From Polysphondylium violaceum (Eukaryota; Evosea; Eumycetozoa; Dictyosteliales; Dictyosteliaceae): a DNA stretch of 35,252 nucleotides. The position numbers and the translations under genes are program-made. This document shows positions 8,521-19,608 of the stretch, piece by piece. Location: contig AJWJ01000234.1 of NCBI GenBank assembly GCA_000277445.1, positions 1 to 35,252 on the forward strand, read 5' to 3'. Positions within the stretch are counted from its first letter, which is position 1. The number at the start of each line of letters is the position of its first letter. The notes beneath the pieces were generated by a model. The model worked only from the letters and a program-made list of their open reading frames with translations. It did no database searches and was not told the DNA's origin.

Positions 8521-11500
8521 ATGAGTGATTCAGAGAAAAAATCAAAAAGATCATCATTGTCTGCCAACAACACGCCACAGGGATCACCTGTGTCTTCGCG
8601 TCACAAGAGTGGAGAGTATTCAGATAGTCCTTTGGGCACACCACAGCAACAGCAGCAACAACAGCAGTTATTGTCACCTTTGAGCGGGAATTACAATGCA
8701 CCACAATCGTTGCTACACTCGATTGCACACAGTTTGGTGGCACAAAGTGGATCACCGTTGGGCAGTTCATCGCCACGATCATTGTCACACACAAACAGCA
8801 GCAATAGTTTGAGTGGTGGCAGTGATCCGGGGATACGTAAACACATAAAACTCAGATTGAACCCGCAGTCGTCGTTTCTCAATATCAAGATTGCAGAGGA
8901 AAAGGATGTGGCGTTGCCATTCCGTATGACATGGAACGATTTTGAAAAAGAGTATGAAAAAGAGTATGAAAACATCATGGAGTCGCTTAGATTCCCCATT
9001 GGCGAGGTCATTGTGCGACGACAGGAAAAGATACCGAGAACGGTGTTTTCGCCCACCATCGGTATCGTGGTCGGTGGCCTCGACTACCATATTCGCGAGT
9101 TGATTGACGGCTTCTATAAAGACTATTTGATTGTCGAGCACCGTTCATCGCTCTCGACCACGGGCGTGAGAAAACACTCGACACTCAAGGCATCGTTGAT
9201 CCTCGAGGCAGGCAAAGACAGCACCAACAACAGCATATCACCATCCAATTCATTTTTAAATCAAAACCCTTCACTCAAGAGCAAATTGTTTGTCACCGGC
9301 AAGAGTTTGACTAGAGACACATCCGTCAGTATGTCTGCACCCGATCTCGGTGGCTATTTGTCACCCACCTCTGCATCATCGGCATCCTCAACACTCCCAC
9401 CACTAGGTCCCTCATCACCACCTCCCACCACCCATCACAGATCAAATACAAATCATCATAATCAACCTCACTACCAATCACACCAACACTATACCGATCC
9501 ACTCAAAGAGTTGATTCCAGAAAGAAATGGATTAGAGTTGTTGTGCGAAATGAAAGAGTTAAAGTTCTCAATGGACATTGAACCCTTTTTCTGTAGTTTA
9601 TATATCGTAGATTTAGACAAAAAAGAAAGAATCACAGAGTCATTCAATTTCCATTTAAATCCCAAATCTTTGATGGATTCTTTGAAAATGAGTGATGTAA
9701 GTTTATAGATATAATACACACAGGAACATCTATTACATTATACTAATAATAATAATAATAATAATAATATTAGGATTTATTTAATGGATGGGCCAATCAA
9801 AAGAAATGTAAATTTAATTTAAACCAATATCATCCAAACATTTATTTTATTTTAAGAGTGTATCATGTATTTAGAGGAGACATTGAGAAAGACATTAAAC
9901 CCTATTTTAAAGATTTAAAGAAAAAGACCAACGATAAGCAAAGTATTTTATCTCAATTCAAGTCAGAGGTCAATGACAAGTGTACAAATTGGGGATCAGG
10001 TGAACAAAATCAAATATTACAACCATTTGTGTGGGCTGCCTATCCCGTATTCCACAGACCTACATTGGTGTCAAATCCAAGTTCAATCAATTTGAATTCA
10101 AATTTCAGTCCAAATAGCAGCAACAGCAGCAATAGTAGCAATTCACCAAATATATCACCTATTCCATCACCCCAACTCCATCATTTACAACAACAACTCA
10201 ATCAACAAATCAACTCGTTAAATATCAATAGCAACAGCAGTCAATCCACCCCCAACACACTATCGCCACCCTCTGTCACACCTCCACCCATTTCCAACAA
10301 TATCCCCACTCAACCCATCAGTTCACCAATCATTGTTTCTCAAAATGGCAGCAGCAATAACAATAGCATTCCTGTTCCCCCACCACCTCCACCTCATTTG
10401 AATCATCATAGAAGAAGAAGTTCATTCATGTCGTTACAAAGCTCGCCCTCGGGCAATGGCAGCAATGGCAATGGTGGTATGGGAGGCATAAATACAAAGA
10501 TTACAAACACCATCGAGATTGTGTCTATGATTCCAGCAACACCCAATCTCTCAGACAGAACTATATGCGAGATGTTGATCAGCGACAAGGATCTCAAGAA
10601 ACTCAAACCCATTCCAGGATCATTTGTCATGTCGATTCTCACCAAAGAGTCGGACGAAGAACTCAAGGGTCGCATCAGTCCATCGTTGATACCTCTCTTA
10701 CCCATAGACACTGACAAGAACCCCAATCTCATCAGAGAGATTCAAGATTTCTCAGAGATCCAGTATCCCTTTGTTGAGTATGTCAACAATTTGTACATCT
10801 ATCCTGAGAGCGTGTTTATCAAGTACAAGAACCCCAACATTCAAATCCAGGTGCAGCTGATTGACGATCTCCAGAGCTTCAAGGCACTCAAATGCATCTA
10901 CCCTAACACGCCACCCTACATCCCCTCGCACATCTGGGACACACTCAATCTCCCCGCCCCAGGCGTGCCAGGCCCAACCACCACGATTCCCTACCCCGCC
11001 CTCGACTATGTCAGCTTCTCTTCTGTCAATTTCCACGACAAGAGACCCCATTTCACCGAAGAGTTTAAGATCAAGTTACCCACTAAAATCACTGCTCAAC
11101 ACCACCTCTTATTCACATTTTACAATGTCAACATCCACGCCAAAAAAGACATCAAAACTGCCATTGGCTACTGCGCCGTGCCGCTCTGCAGCGGATCCAA
11201 ACACGGTCTCTTTCTCCGTGACGACAACTACAACGTCTCTATTGCATCTGAGTTGACCAATATTGAGAGCAGCACATTTTTAAATGCCGAAGAGGGCAAA
11301 AAGGAAAAGACCTGTATCTTTTCCTTCCGTTCTAAACTCGTGTCCTCGGTCATCACCCAAGACCCATGCCTGGACAGCTTCTTTAAGCAATTCAATAACC
11401 CCACCCACGACTCTCTTGGCAAGACAATGGACTCTGTCAAATCGATTCTCAAGATTGATCGTCTCACATGCGTGAGATTCTTTCCAGCTATTTTGAACCA

Positions 11501-14500
11501 ATTGTTCCAAATCATGTGTTGCAGTGCCAACGAGGTAGCCTCTCAGGCCTTTTCCTCAATTCTCCACATTATCAAGGTTGTCGATGGCTTCCAGGAAAAG
11601 AAGGCAAGCACAGAGAAATCTCGTCTGCTCACATACTACTCGGAATACTTGTTTGACTATGTGCCCGACTCTAAGCATCTCTACGAAGAACTTTGTCGTC
11701 AATGGGTCAACTCTATCAACACTGGTATCTATGTCAAAGATTTTAGATTGAATTGGTTCCTCTTTGACATTATGACCAAATCCATGGCACTCTCTTTGCA
11801 ACCCACCGGTAAATTGGATTCCGATCTCGGCAGAGAAAATAGATTTGAAATTGAGTTCCAAGAGAATCTCAACAAATTGGTTCTCAAACTCATCCCCAGT
11901 CAATCTGATGGAATGTCTGTTCAAAGTTGGGAATTCTTTACCAAATTCCCATACTTTATCAATAATTTATTCCCATTGATTGACAGAGGTTTCCTCTTCA
12001 ATTTAATTTACAACTATATCGCTAGAATTGATCCTGCTAACGAAGATTTAACAATGGTTACAATTAAATTTAATTTCCTCAAAATTACAACCGACTATGA
12101 TCATTATATACCCTTAAATTTCCCATTGGTATTTGATACCCTAGATTCTGTTTCAGATTTAAATCTTAAATTTTTGTATGTATATCTATATTTTTAGATT
12201 TATATCTTTTATATTAATATAAATATTCTACTATGACTTTTAGTAAAAGACATTTCTTATCAGTATTATTAATATCAGAGGTTGAAGGATGTTTAAAACA
12301 AAATAAAACAGCTATTCGAAATCAAGCCATTCAAACATTGAAACAATTGATAAAGAAACATCACTATGATCCAAGATATCAACAGAGTGACATTAGAGAA
12401 AAAGTTGCAAGTATTTATTTCCCATATGTGTTGATGTTGGTGGAACATTATTCAATTATTAAACATCAATTGGAATTAAAGGAAATTCAAGAATGGTTGA
12501 CTTGTTTTGTATGGATATTACAATACTGTAACAGAGATTTACTTAGAAAATGGTTCCAAAAAGAAACACAAGAACATCAAACCAATTTCTTAAATTTAGT
12601 CATGATTTGTTTGGAAAGCTTTAAAGATGAACCATCTATTTTTGAAATATCTTTATTGTCAATCGATATCTCTAGATATATTTTGGAAGATTTTAATGAA
12701 TCAAGTTTATCAAATTCGATTTTATTGGATATCGTTATCAACATTTTACAAAAATGTTCAACTATTTCTGGTGTTGAAATGATGAGATTGTATGTATTAT
12801 TTATTATCTTTTAATTATTATCTATTTACTAATTAATATAATTTATAGAATATTTGTAATTATTAAAGACTTTTTAATTAAATATTATCCAATTTCATTA
12901 TTCCAAAACTTAAATAATTCATACTGTGAAATTGTATCTTATGAATTATTAAGATCGATTGATATCACTGATTTATTGGAAGAGTCATCATCTTTGTTTT
13001 ATTCGCTATTGGAATCAAATTACAAGACCACTAAAGATATTTCAAAAATGAAAATTCAGTCAACCGTTGCCATCTCGAGATTGGTTGGTGAAATTAAATT
13101 GGAAAATTCAAACAACTTGAATATATTTTTAAACAAGGTAATGAAGGAAACAAAGAATCATGAATCTACTATATTTATCACTCAAGTAGACGAAATGATT
13201 AAAAGAATACACACCCTTATCAAATACTCCAACACAATATCGGCCAACAAAAACGACCCCGAAATGGTTAGTGAAATGTACTATAGAATCTCTAATAGCT
13301 ATTTTGAATCACCCAATCTTAGACTGACTTGGCTTGAAAATTTATCCAAAATCCACACCGAAAATCAACAATTTGATGAAGCCTCTCAATGTTTTGTCCA
13401 TTGCGCCTATCTCATTTCTCGTTACTTAGTCTCGACTGGCAAGTTTATGGATATTTTGGAATCTGATTTCCTTTCTATCTGTCCAAATATAAAGAATGAA
13501 TTGGTGTTACCAACATTTGATCAAAAAGACAGTGGCGCACTCTTTCAATCGGGCATTTGGTCATTGACCTATGTCGTTGAGCTCTTGGAGAAAGCCATCG
13601 CTCTTTTGGAAACTGGTAATCGTTATGAGCTGGCCATTGAAATCTATTCATTGATTTCAAAGATTCTCAAATGCAAAAAAGATTACAAAGCATTGAGTAC
13701 CTGTCTTGCCAATTGCCAAAAACTTTGCACCACCCTGTTGGAAAAGAACAAAGACACTCGTTTGTTCTCGAGATACTATAGAATTGGTTTCTATGGCTCC
13801 AAATATGAAGAACTCGACGGCAAAGAATATATTTATAGAAAACCCCACGAAGCCGGTCTCAGTTTAATTCAAAACCAAATCAAAAACAATCTTCAAGAGA
13901 AATTTGGTCAGTCGCAAGAGATTATCATGCTTGGCAATGCCAAAGTCGACACTAGTGTCCTCGATCGTGACAAAGTCTACTTTCAAATCGTGTCGGTGGA
14001 ACCCTATTTTGAACAAGGCGAATATGGTATCTCTCAATTTGACCAATACTTTAATGTCTCTAAATTTATCAGTGAAGTTCCCTTTTCGCTCGAAGGCAAA
14101 GCCATTCAAGATGATATGTCTAAACAACAGAAAAAGAAAACCATTTTTGAAGTGGATCTCGCTTTTCCCTATGTGAAAAACAGACTCGAGGTCGTTTCCA
14201 AGAGAGAAATCATTTTATCACCCATTGAAAACGCCATTGAATTGATTAAAAACAGATGCATCAAACTCAAAGAGCAATTGGACACCAATCCACCAAGAAT
14301 CAATCCCCTCCATCAAATCATTCAAGGCAGTGTTGTGCCAATGGTCAACGAAGGTCCACTCAAAGTTTGTGAAATATTTTTATCACCAAAAACCGTTGGC
14401 TCTTATAATCCTGAACATGTGGAACAATTGAAAAAAGCTATGGAAAAGTTTATTATATATTGTGGTTTCACTATTCGTCTCAGTAGATCTTTAATTACTG

Positions 14501-14580
14501 TTCAATTACAAGATTTCCAAAAAATGGTGGAAAAACAATATGAGATTCTCAAGAATCAAATTAATAATTATTTAAAATAA
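8521..14580 (+). CDS. Zizimin-family DOCK Rho-GEF
   Basis: Guanine-nucleotide exchange factor for Rho-family GTPases (Rac/Cdc42 type), controlling the actin cytoskeleton. Four exons (8521-9696, 9774-12175, 12244-12789, 12849-14580) with introns of 77, 68 and 59 nt encode 1951 aa. The N-terminal 100 residues are Ser/Gln-rich. A conserved zizimin-like segment follows (about 125-215), then a Ser/Asn/Pro low-complexity linker (about 500-625). The DHR-1/C2 domain (about 720-885) contains the YPFVEYVNNLYIYPES entry strand. A long helical region leads to the DHR-2 catalytic domain (about 1490-1940), recognised by the sequences ESPNLRLTWLENLSKIH, YGSKYEELDGKEYIYR and QGSVVPMVNEGPL. The last corresponds to the region carrying the nucleotide-sensor valine in DOCK proteins. 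The length agrees with zizimins (about 2000 aa). I cannot say which dictyostelid ziz paralog it is. Confidence 0.93.
9743..9770 (+). repeat. (TAA)n tract filling the end of zizimin intron 1
   Basis: The intron 9697-9773 has a TACTAAT branch-site-like box (9741-9747) that continues directly into about eight AAT/TAA triplets and ends ATTAG. There is no pyrimidine tract before the 3' splice site. Confidence 0.75.
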
Positions 14581-14624
14581 ATAAATAAAATACTATTTTA
14601 AATAATATTATTTATTATATATAT

Positions 14625-14625
<1 letters not shown>

Positions 14626-14662
<37 letters not shown>
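14626..14662 (+). repeat. (TCAA)9 microsatellite
   Basis: About nine perfect tetranucleotide units lie 45 bp after the zizimin stop codon, in the probable 3' UTR or just beyond it. Likely polymorphic in length. Confidence 0.9.
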
Positions 14663-14663
<1 letters not shown>

Positions 14664-14794
14664 TGTATACATAATATTACTATTATCATTTTTATCTGTT
14701 TGATAAAGATTTAAAATTAACAATCTTGTTGATTTGATGGAGTGACTTTACAAGTTTACTTTTATGGTTTTTTTTTAAAAAAAAAATAAAAAAA

Positions 14795-14857
14795 GTGTGA
14801 GAGGGTGTTGAACAAAATTGTTAAAATTTTTCAAACTTACCCCATTAACTCACACCA
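14795..14857. repeat. Inverted pair GTGTGAG / CTCACAC
   Basis: GTGTGAGAGGGTGTT at about 14795-14809 and ACTCACACC at 14849-14857 are in opposite orientation, with AT-rich DNA between them. Both half-sites have the CA/GT-rich character of GBF sites, so this could be a paired binding site. Confidence 0.35.
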
Positions 14858-14959
14858 GAGTAAAGATAAATACGCACACTTTTAAATCAGATGATGTTTA
14901 TGGATATTAACGATTTAAAAAATTATTTTTTTATTTCTCCTATTGTGGTATTTATTGTT

Positions 14960-14984
14960 GGGTGGTGTGATAGTGGTGTGGTGT
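14960..14984 (+). promoter_or_regulatory. GT-rich G-box-like cluster
   Basis: GGGTGGTGTG and TGGTGTGGTGT occur within 25 bp, about 185 bp upstream of the TATA box of the secreted CBM49-like gene. Such G-boxes are established GBF targets in cell-type-specific dictyostelid genes; binding here is inferred. Confidence 0.45.
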
Positions 14985-15168
14985 AATGATATTTGGAATT
15001 CCACTCTTTTACTTGTTTAAGGAATCATACATCACCATTAGCCGAATTCAATCTTTACAAACTAAAATTACATATAACCAATGATAGCTTTGGGAAAAAG
15101 TGTAATTTACACAAAATTGTTAACTTTCTAGATAAATTTTGATTTTATTTAAAAAAAAAAACAAAGAG

Positions 15169-15176
15169 TATAAAAG
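15169..15176 (+). promoter_or_regulatory. TATA box
   Basis: TATAAAAG lies directly after an A-run and about 130 bp before the start codon of the downstream secreted protein. Spacing and sequence are those of a standard core promoter. Confidence 0.55.
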
Positions 15177-15307
15177 TGATGGATAAAATTTAATTTGAAT
15201 CATCAGCACATCAGCTTCAACATCGTCATCAATACTTAATACTAAAAACTATAAATTATAGTTCTCTATTCCTTATTTTATTAATTAATTATTTTATTTA
15301 AACAAGA

Positions 15308-15733
15308 ATGATCTCTCCAAAATTAACTTTACTCGCTTTAGTCTTTACCATTGCCATTGTTAATTGTCATCCAGATCCACAAAGCTTTGTCAATGAACCT
15401 ACCCCAACTCCCAACTACTATGACCAATTTGTCAAATTCAATTCCAGTTTGACTGAGAAATGGGAAGAGAACAACCATACCTATGGCCTCTATCACATTG
15501 ACGTGATCAATATCGGCGATATGGATATTGTCGCAATGACCTTTGAAGGTGTACAATGCCATTTAAGAGACTTGAACACCATCTGGAATATGGATGTTAA
15601 AAAAGAAGAGACCAAATTCATTTTCTCTCTCAAACCAAACACCAAAATCCCAATTGGTGGCTCCTTTTCTTTTGGTTATGTAGCCTCTGTTGAAAACCAA
15701 ATTTTCAATATTTTATCTGTAAATGTTTTATAA
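15308..15733 (+). CDS. Secreted CBM49-like cellulose-binding protein
   Basis: Small secreted protein of 141 aa in one exon. A signal peptide covers residues 1 to about 20, ending near VNCHP. The rest (about 40-141) is a single domain with the pattern of the dictyostelid cellulose-binding family CBM49: an N-terminal LTEKWEENNHTYGLYHIDV strand pair, an IWNMD segment, and FIFSLKPNTKIPIGGSFSFG followed by a short hydrophobic C-terminal strand. Proteins with this fold are found in the slime sheath, stalk and spore coat, where they bind cellulose. A matrix role during development is inferred and agrees with the GT-rich promoter elements. There is no catalytic domain. The family assignment is from memory of the domain pattern and should be confirmed by profile search. 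Confidence 0.75.
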   Translation: MISPKLTLLALVFTIAIVNCHPDPQSFVNEPTPTPNYYDQFVKFNSSLTEKWEENNHTYGLYHIDVINIGDMDIVAMTFEGVQCHLRDLNTIWNMDVKKEETKFIFSLKPNTKIPIGGSFSFGYVASVENQIFNILSVNVL

Positions 15734-15882
15734 TAAACCAACTCCTTGTAAATAGATCTCCATTTATATCGTTAAACTGAGTCTTTGTTTCCTCCCCCAA
15801 CACCATTTCCTTATTGGAATTTTAAAATTTTTAATTTTTGTTGAAGTAGCAATTTTATCCCCAACATCTCTAATTTATTTTT

Positions 15883-17895
15883 ATGCATAAAATGGGTGAC
15901 ATTAGAATAATAGTGTCCCTCGTGATATACATATGTGTTTGTGTTGCTGCTGGTCAATATATATCTTTTGAAGAGTACTCTAAAAAGTCATCATATTGCA
16001 CACACTACCCCGACGAATGTTTGGAGCAATATAATAACTATATTCATCAATCCAAGCAATCAGTTGACAAGAAGAATAACGATAATAGGGATAAAGAAGA
16101 GAAAACACTGTTTACGTCTACCAATACTCACACGAGAGCAGTGACATCAGAACCTGTGTTTTATATATTACTATTATTGGTGTGTTTGGCATGTTTTCTC
16201 GCTACTTTTATCGTAGAATCTAAACGATGGAAGGAAAAGAGAAAATCAAATGAAAATCAAGTAAACAATAGTATAGAGAGAATAGATAACAATGTATCTG
16301 AAATGTGCATAGATTTCTATAGACAAGGTATAGATAAATTAATTGAAAACAATAATCAGTATGGTCTAGATCATTGGTTACAAATCATTCAAAAGGATAA
16401 AAGAATACATCACAATTCAAACTCTAAAGCAATCATATCAGAGACCCAATATCTTATCAATACCTTTTCAACCATAGAAACATTGAACGATCGTTTCTTT
16501 GAATATAAACAAGGCATTTTAGATCAAGATAACATTAAAGATTTAAAGAATAGTTTATATGACTTTATACAACAACAAAGCAATAGTGGTAATAATAGTA
16601 GTAGTAGCAATGATAATAAATCTATAATAGAAAACAAATATCTCAAAAAACAGATCAAAGAAATAGAAACCTATTATAATCAATTGGATAAAGAAGATCA
16701 ATATATAAATGCAATAACAAGAGTGATTAAATATTTAACTCGATCTAGTAACAAAAGTAAAAGTCATGATAAAATTATAGAGCAATGTAATAGTGATAAC
16801 GATAGTAGTGGTGAACATCAAGATGAAATTGTAGATAAAGATAGCGATACAAATAGTGATATAGATAACAATATAGATAATGATTTAAACTTGGTGTCTG
16901 ATATTAATATAGAGCTTTTAAGCAATCCTCAAATGAATGTATTATTAAAAGAATATCAAATTGTTACCAATAACTTTATAAATCAAGATAATAGCAGTAA
17001 TAGTAGCACTTATAATGATGATGATGATGATAATCAGAAAAACAATTTAATTAATAAACAAAAGCTAAAGATCATATTAACCCATATAAAGGAAATGAAA
17101 AAAGATCAAAGACTTTCCTTAGAGTTGATAGAAAAAGAGAGAAGACACAGAGAAAACTATTCCTTTAAAATTCAGAAAAAGAGAGACAAAGATATAGAAA
17201 AGGCAAAGGAAATGGAAGTGAAACTAGCAGATATTCGCATATCTCTGGAAAAACAACGACTAGAGGCAATTGAATCCGCCTATATCAAAGAATCTGCCTT
17301 TAGATCCATTATTATTAAACTACTTCTATCGCTCTATCTTATGATTGAAGTATTCAATGTCATGCGTATGCATTTAAATGCCATTATACCATCGATCAGA
17401 TGTGCAAATCTCGGCTCATTTAAATTATTGGGCTTCTCTTTGGTCTCCTCTGATTATTTTCCAGCCATTGTGTCGTCCATTTGCATACCAGTGTCCATAA
17501 ACATCCAATACAAACTAATCTTCTCCACCCTGTCTTATATACTCATCTTACTATTATTAATCAACATTCAAGATATTAAAATATTTGGTTATCTCGGTAT
17601 TATTGGATGTGTAGTGATTGCCTATTTCACCTACACAGTTCAAGTCGGTGCCCTCATACCCTATACACTTTTATTTGCATTCAACATCATCTCGATCTAC
17701 ATTTGGCAAAAGCTATCATATAAAAAGATACAACTACAATTCCCCAATGACAACAACACCAACACCAAACAAAAACAACAACTAGATCAAACGAAAAAGA
17801 CATTGTATATAATCATATCTATTATGTGTGTATCCAATGCACTGATATCACTGTACTTCATATACTACAACATACACATCATTATTCCCAAATAA
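15883..17895 (+). CDS. Uncharacterised multi-pass membrane protein with coiled coil
   Basis: A single-exon gene of 670 aa that I do not recognise. The first ATG is 15883, but the second (15892, residue 4) has the preferred AAAATG context and may be the true start. Residues about 8-24 form a signal peptide or first membrane segment, followed by a short extracytoplasmic part with two cysteines (C39, C46) and a transmembrane segment at about 92-111. A long hydrophilic stretch (about 115-465) is rich in Asn, Asp and Ser, with charged helical, probably coiled-coil sequence at about 390-465. The C terminus has about five hydrophobic segments (about 473-494 and 515-670). The layout (lumenal N terminus, coiled coil, C-terminal membrane bundle) suggests a membrane scaffold rather than a transporter, but no function can be assigned. 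Confidence 0.75.
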   Translation: MHKMGDIRIIVSLVIYICVCVAAGQYISFEEYSKKSSYCTHYPDECLEQYNNYIHQSKQSVDKKNNDNRDKEEKTLFTSTNTHTRAVTSEPVFYILLLLVCLACFLATFIVESKRWKEKRKSNENQVNNSIERIDNNVSEMCIDFYRQGIDKLIENNNQYGLDHWLQIIQKDKRIHHNSNSKAIISETQYLINTFSTIETLNDRFFEYKQGILDQDNIKDLKNSLYDFIQQQSNSGNNSSSSNDNKSIIENKYLKKQIKEIETYYNQLDKEDQYINAITRVIKYLTRSSNKSKSHDKIIEQCNSDNDSSGEHQDEIVDKDSDTNSDIDNNIDNDLNLVSDINIELLSNPQMNVLLKEYQIVTNNFINQDNSSNSSTYNDDDDDNQKNNLINKQKLKIILTHIKEMKKDQRLSLELIEKERRHRENYSFKIQKKRDKDIEKAKEMEVKLADIRISLEKQRLEAIESAYIKESAFRSIIIKLLLSLYLMIEVFNVMRMHLNAIIPSIRCANLGSFKLLGFSLVSSDYFPAIVSSICIPVSINIQYKLIFSTLSYILILLLLINIQDIKIFGYLGIIGCVVIAYFTYTVQVGALIPYTLLFAFNIISIYIWQKLSYKKIQLQFPNDNNTNTKQKQQLDQTKKTLYIIISIMCVSNALISLYFIYYNIHIIIPK

Positions 17896-18006
17896 AACAC
17901 AAAAATTGTGTATATACATATAAAAAGCTGTTGTTATTAATTTATTTACTATTACTACCACTACTACTACTACTACTAATATTATTATATATTATGTCAA
18001 GTATAT

Positions 18007-18723
18007 TTAATATTTTTTATTATATTGAAAAGTACCGTTATATTTAGCATGAGTCTTGTGAGTTTTACCAAATTTACCCAACTTCTTTTCGCCTTCGACT
18101 ACTGGTGCCTCTATTAATTCAACGGTGACGTGACAAAATGGTTTACGGAGAACAGTCATATGACCTCTACCGGCGACCATGACTGATGGAGTGAAAAATG
18201 ATCTACCCAACCAAATTTGATTGAGGACTAAACGATCGGGATTCATGTCTCTTTGATATTCTGCAACATAACGTGCTTGTGTCACTAAACCTCTGATTTG
18301 TTTAGCTGGTCCTTTTTTACAAAAAGTGAGTTGTGCAATAGCTTCTTGATAGCTTAATCCACGAAGTGCTTTAAATAATGCTTGTAATTTCCATTGACTG
18401 TATTGAATGTTTTTTAATGAGAGTATAACTGTTTTTGGTTTAGTGGAGCCACTTTGTTGTTGTTCAGCTGCGGCTGGTTGTTCTGCTGAAAATGATTGTG
18501 AAAATATATTTGAAGTTGATGAAGTTGTACCTGTTACTGGTTTGGCTGTAGAATAGTAATTATATAATTGTTTGTGACCTGTAATTGATGATAAGCTGCT
18601 GCTAGTATTACTATTTAAAGCAACTGCTGATCTATATATATATGATGGGGTTGAAAGAGTGTTTGCGCTCTTGCTAGAGACATTCAAGATGACTCTCAAT
18701 GATTTAGTTAATTGATTCATCAT
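18007..18723 (-). CDS. mrpl22: Mitochondrial ribosomal protein uL22m
   Basis: Large-subunit ribosomal protein L22 of the mitochondrion, 238 aa, one exon. Residues 1 to about 65 are rich in Ser, Arg, Lys and Tyr and lack acidic residues, as expected for a mitochondrial presequence. An Ala/Gln-rich linker follows. The L22 core (about 98-215) carries the typical helix with ALRGLSYQEAIAQLTF and the extended hairpin region ending in the MVAGRGHMTVLRKPFCHVTV strand that lines the exit tunnel in L22 proteins. The bacterial protein is about 110 aa; the extra length is the presequence, linker and a basic C-terminal tail. Its 3' end faces the membrane-protein gene, with 111 bp between the stop codons. 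Confidence 0.9.
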   Translation of the reverse strand: MMNQLTKSLRVILNVSSKSANTLSTPSYIYRSAVALNSNTSSSLSSITGHKQLYNYYSTAKPVTGTTSSTSNIFSQSFSAEQPAAAEQQQSGSTKPKTVILSLKNIQYSQWKLQALFKALRGLSYQEAIAQLTFCKKGPAKQIRGLVTQARYVAEYQRDMNPDRLVLNQIWLGRSFFTPSVMVAGRGHMTVLRKPFCHVTVELIEAPVVEGEKKLGKFGKTHKTHAKYNGTFQYNKKY

Positions 18724-19484
18724 CTGATTATGTTGTATAATAAAGATATATGAAACAATGACAAAATGATCACTTTATGTGTAAAAAAATTTTTGATGAA
18801 TTTTTTTTGCAAAAAAAAACGAAGTCGTGATAAAGTCATCAGAACTTCTTTTTTTTTTTTTCTGTTTTTTTTTATTAGGAAGGAATGATAGTTTTTACAA
18901 GTGAGACTGCTTCATTCTTTTTGTCGAGTTATTATAGATGCAGGGAATGAAATCTATTTGTAAAATCTACAGAGAATAGTTGCTATTAAAATTTTGAAAA
19001 AGAACTTTATTAATTATTTTACTTGCTCCACATATTTAAAGAGATTGGCCAAAAAATCATTCATTTGTCTCATATTTTTTTTGATTTTTTTTTTTTAAAA
19101 AATGAATTCCCTTGCAAACTTTTGGTTTATTTGTTTTTATTTATATATCTATTTATCTATCTCTCAATGTATTCAATAAATAAACAAACTACACGTGCTC
19201 CAAATTTTCCATTTTTCTGATCAAAAAAAAAAAAAAAGCAATTCAACTTCCCATCCATTGCAATAAATTAAAAGATTTTTTTTGTGGATAATAACAATAT
19301 TTGATTATTACTCAAAAAAATCTAACCTTTGCCTTTTCTCTCTTCCCATCTACCAAAATTTTTTAAAAAAAAAAAACAAATCTGATCAATGTGAGATCTT
19401 TTAATCAATTTATTGAGCGTGAGGAGGTGAGAAGCGAAAGCCATTCTAAAATTTTTTTTCTAAAATTTGGCATCCCAACCCAAA

Positions 19485-19515
<31 letters not shown>

Positions 19516-19608
19516 GGAATTTTTTTTTTTTCTATTACATAAATCTAATTTTTTTTTCTGTATCATTATATATTTTTATTTATTACTTTAACATATACAT
19601 ATAATACA
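18724..19608. other. Divergent spacer between uL22m and limE
   Basis: No supported gene; open frames at 19023-19220 and 19391-19591 are products of homopolymer runs. The spacer holds many A and T runs, two TGATCA motifs (about 19218 and 19383) and, close to limE, an extreme T8-A24-GGAA-T11 block (19484-19530). Confidence 0.6.
19484..19530. promoter_or_regulatory. T8-A24-GGAA-T11 homopolymer block before limE
   Basis: T-run, then 24 consecutive A, then GGAA, then 11 T, ending about 80 bp before the limE start codon. Poly(dA:dT) blocks exclude nucleosomes and are common in dictyostelid core promoters. The opposing A and T runs could also form a hairpin in RNA. Confidence 0.5.

Larger units (their letters stand above)
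14663..15307. other. Promoter region of the CBM49-like gene
   Basis: No gene. The region is rich in possible developmental regulatory signals: a GTGTGAG...CTCACAC inverted pair (14795-14857), a GT-rich G-box-like cluster (14960-14984), a pure A-run (about 15151-15161) and a TATA box (15169-15176). Confidence 0.55.

Noticed and set aside
10406-11924. Long antisense frames over zizimin exon 2
   Set aside because: They follow from the GC-richer codon use of the DHR-1 region and have no family resemblance; the sense strand is unambiguous.
15883-17895. Assignment of the membrane protein to the GEX1/Kar5 nuclear fusion family
   Set aside because: The signal peptide / coiled coil / C-terminal membrane order is similar, but the large cysteine-rich N-terminal domain of that family is missing (only two early cysteines).
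19023-19591. Two small open frames before limE
   Set aside because: They consist of Phe/Lys homopolymers over T/A runs (T8-A24 block) and are promoter sequence.
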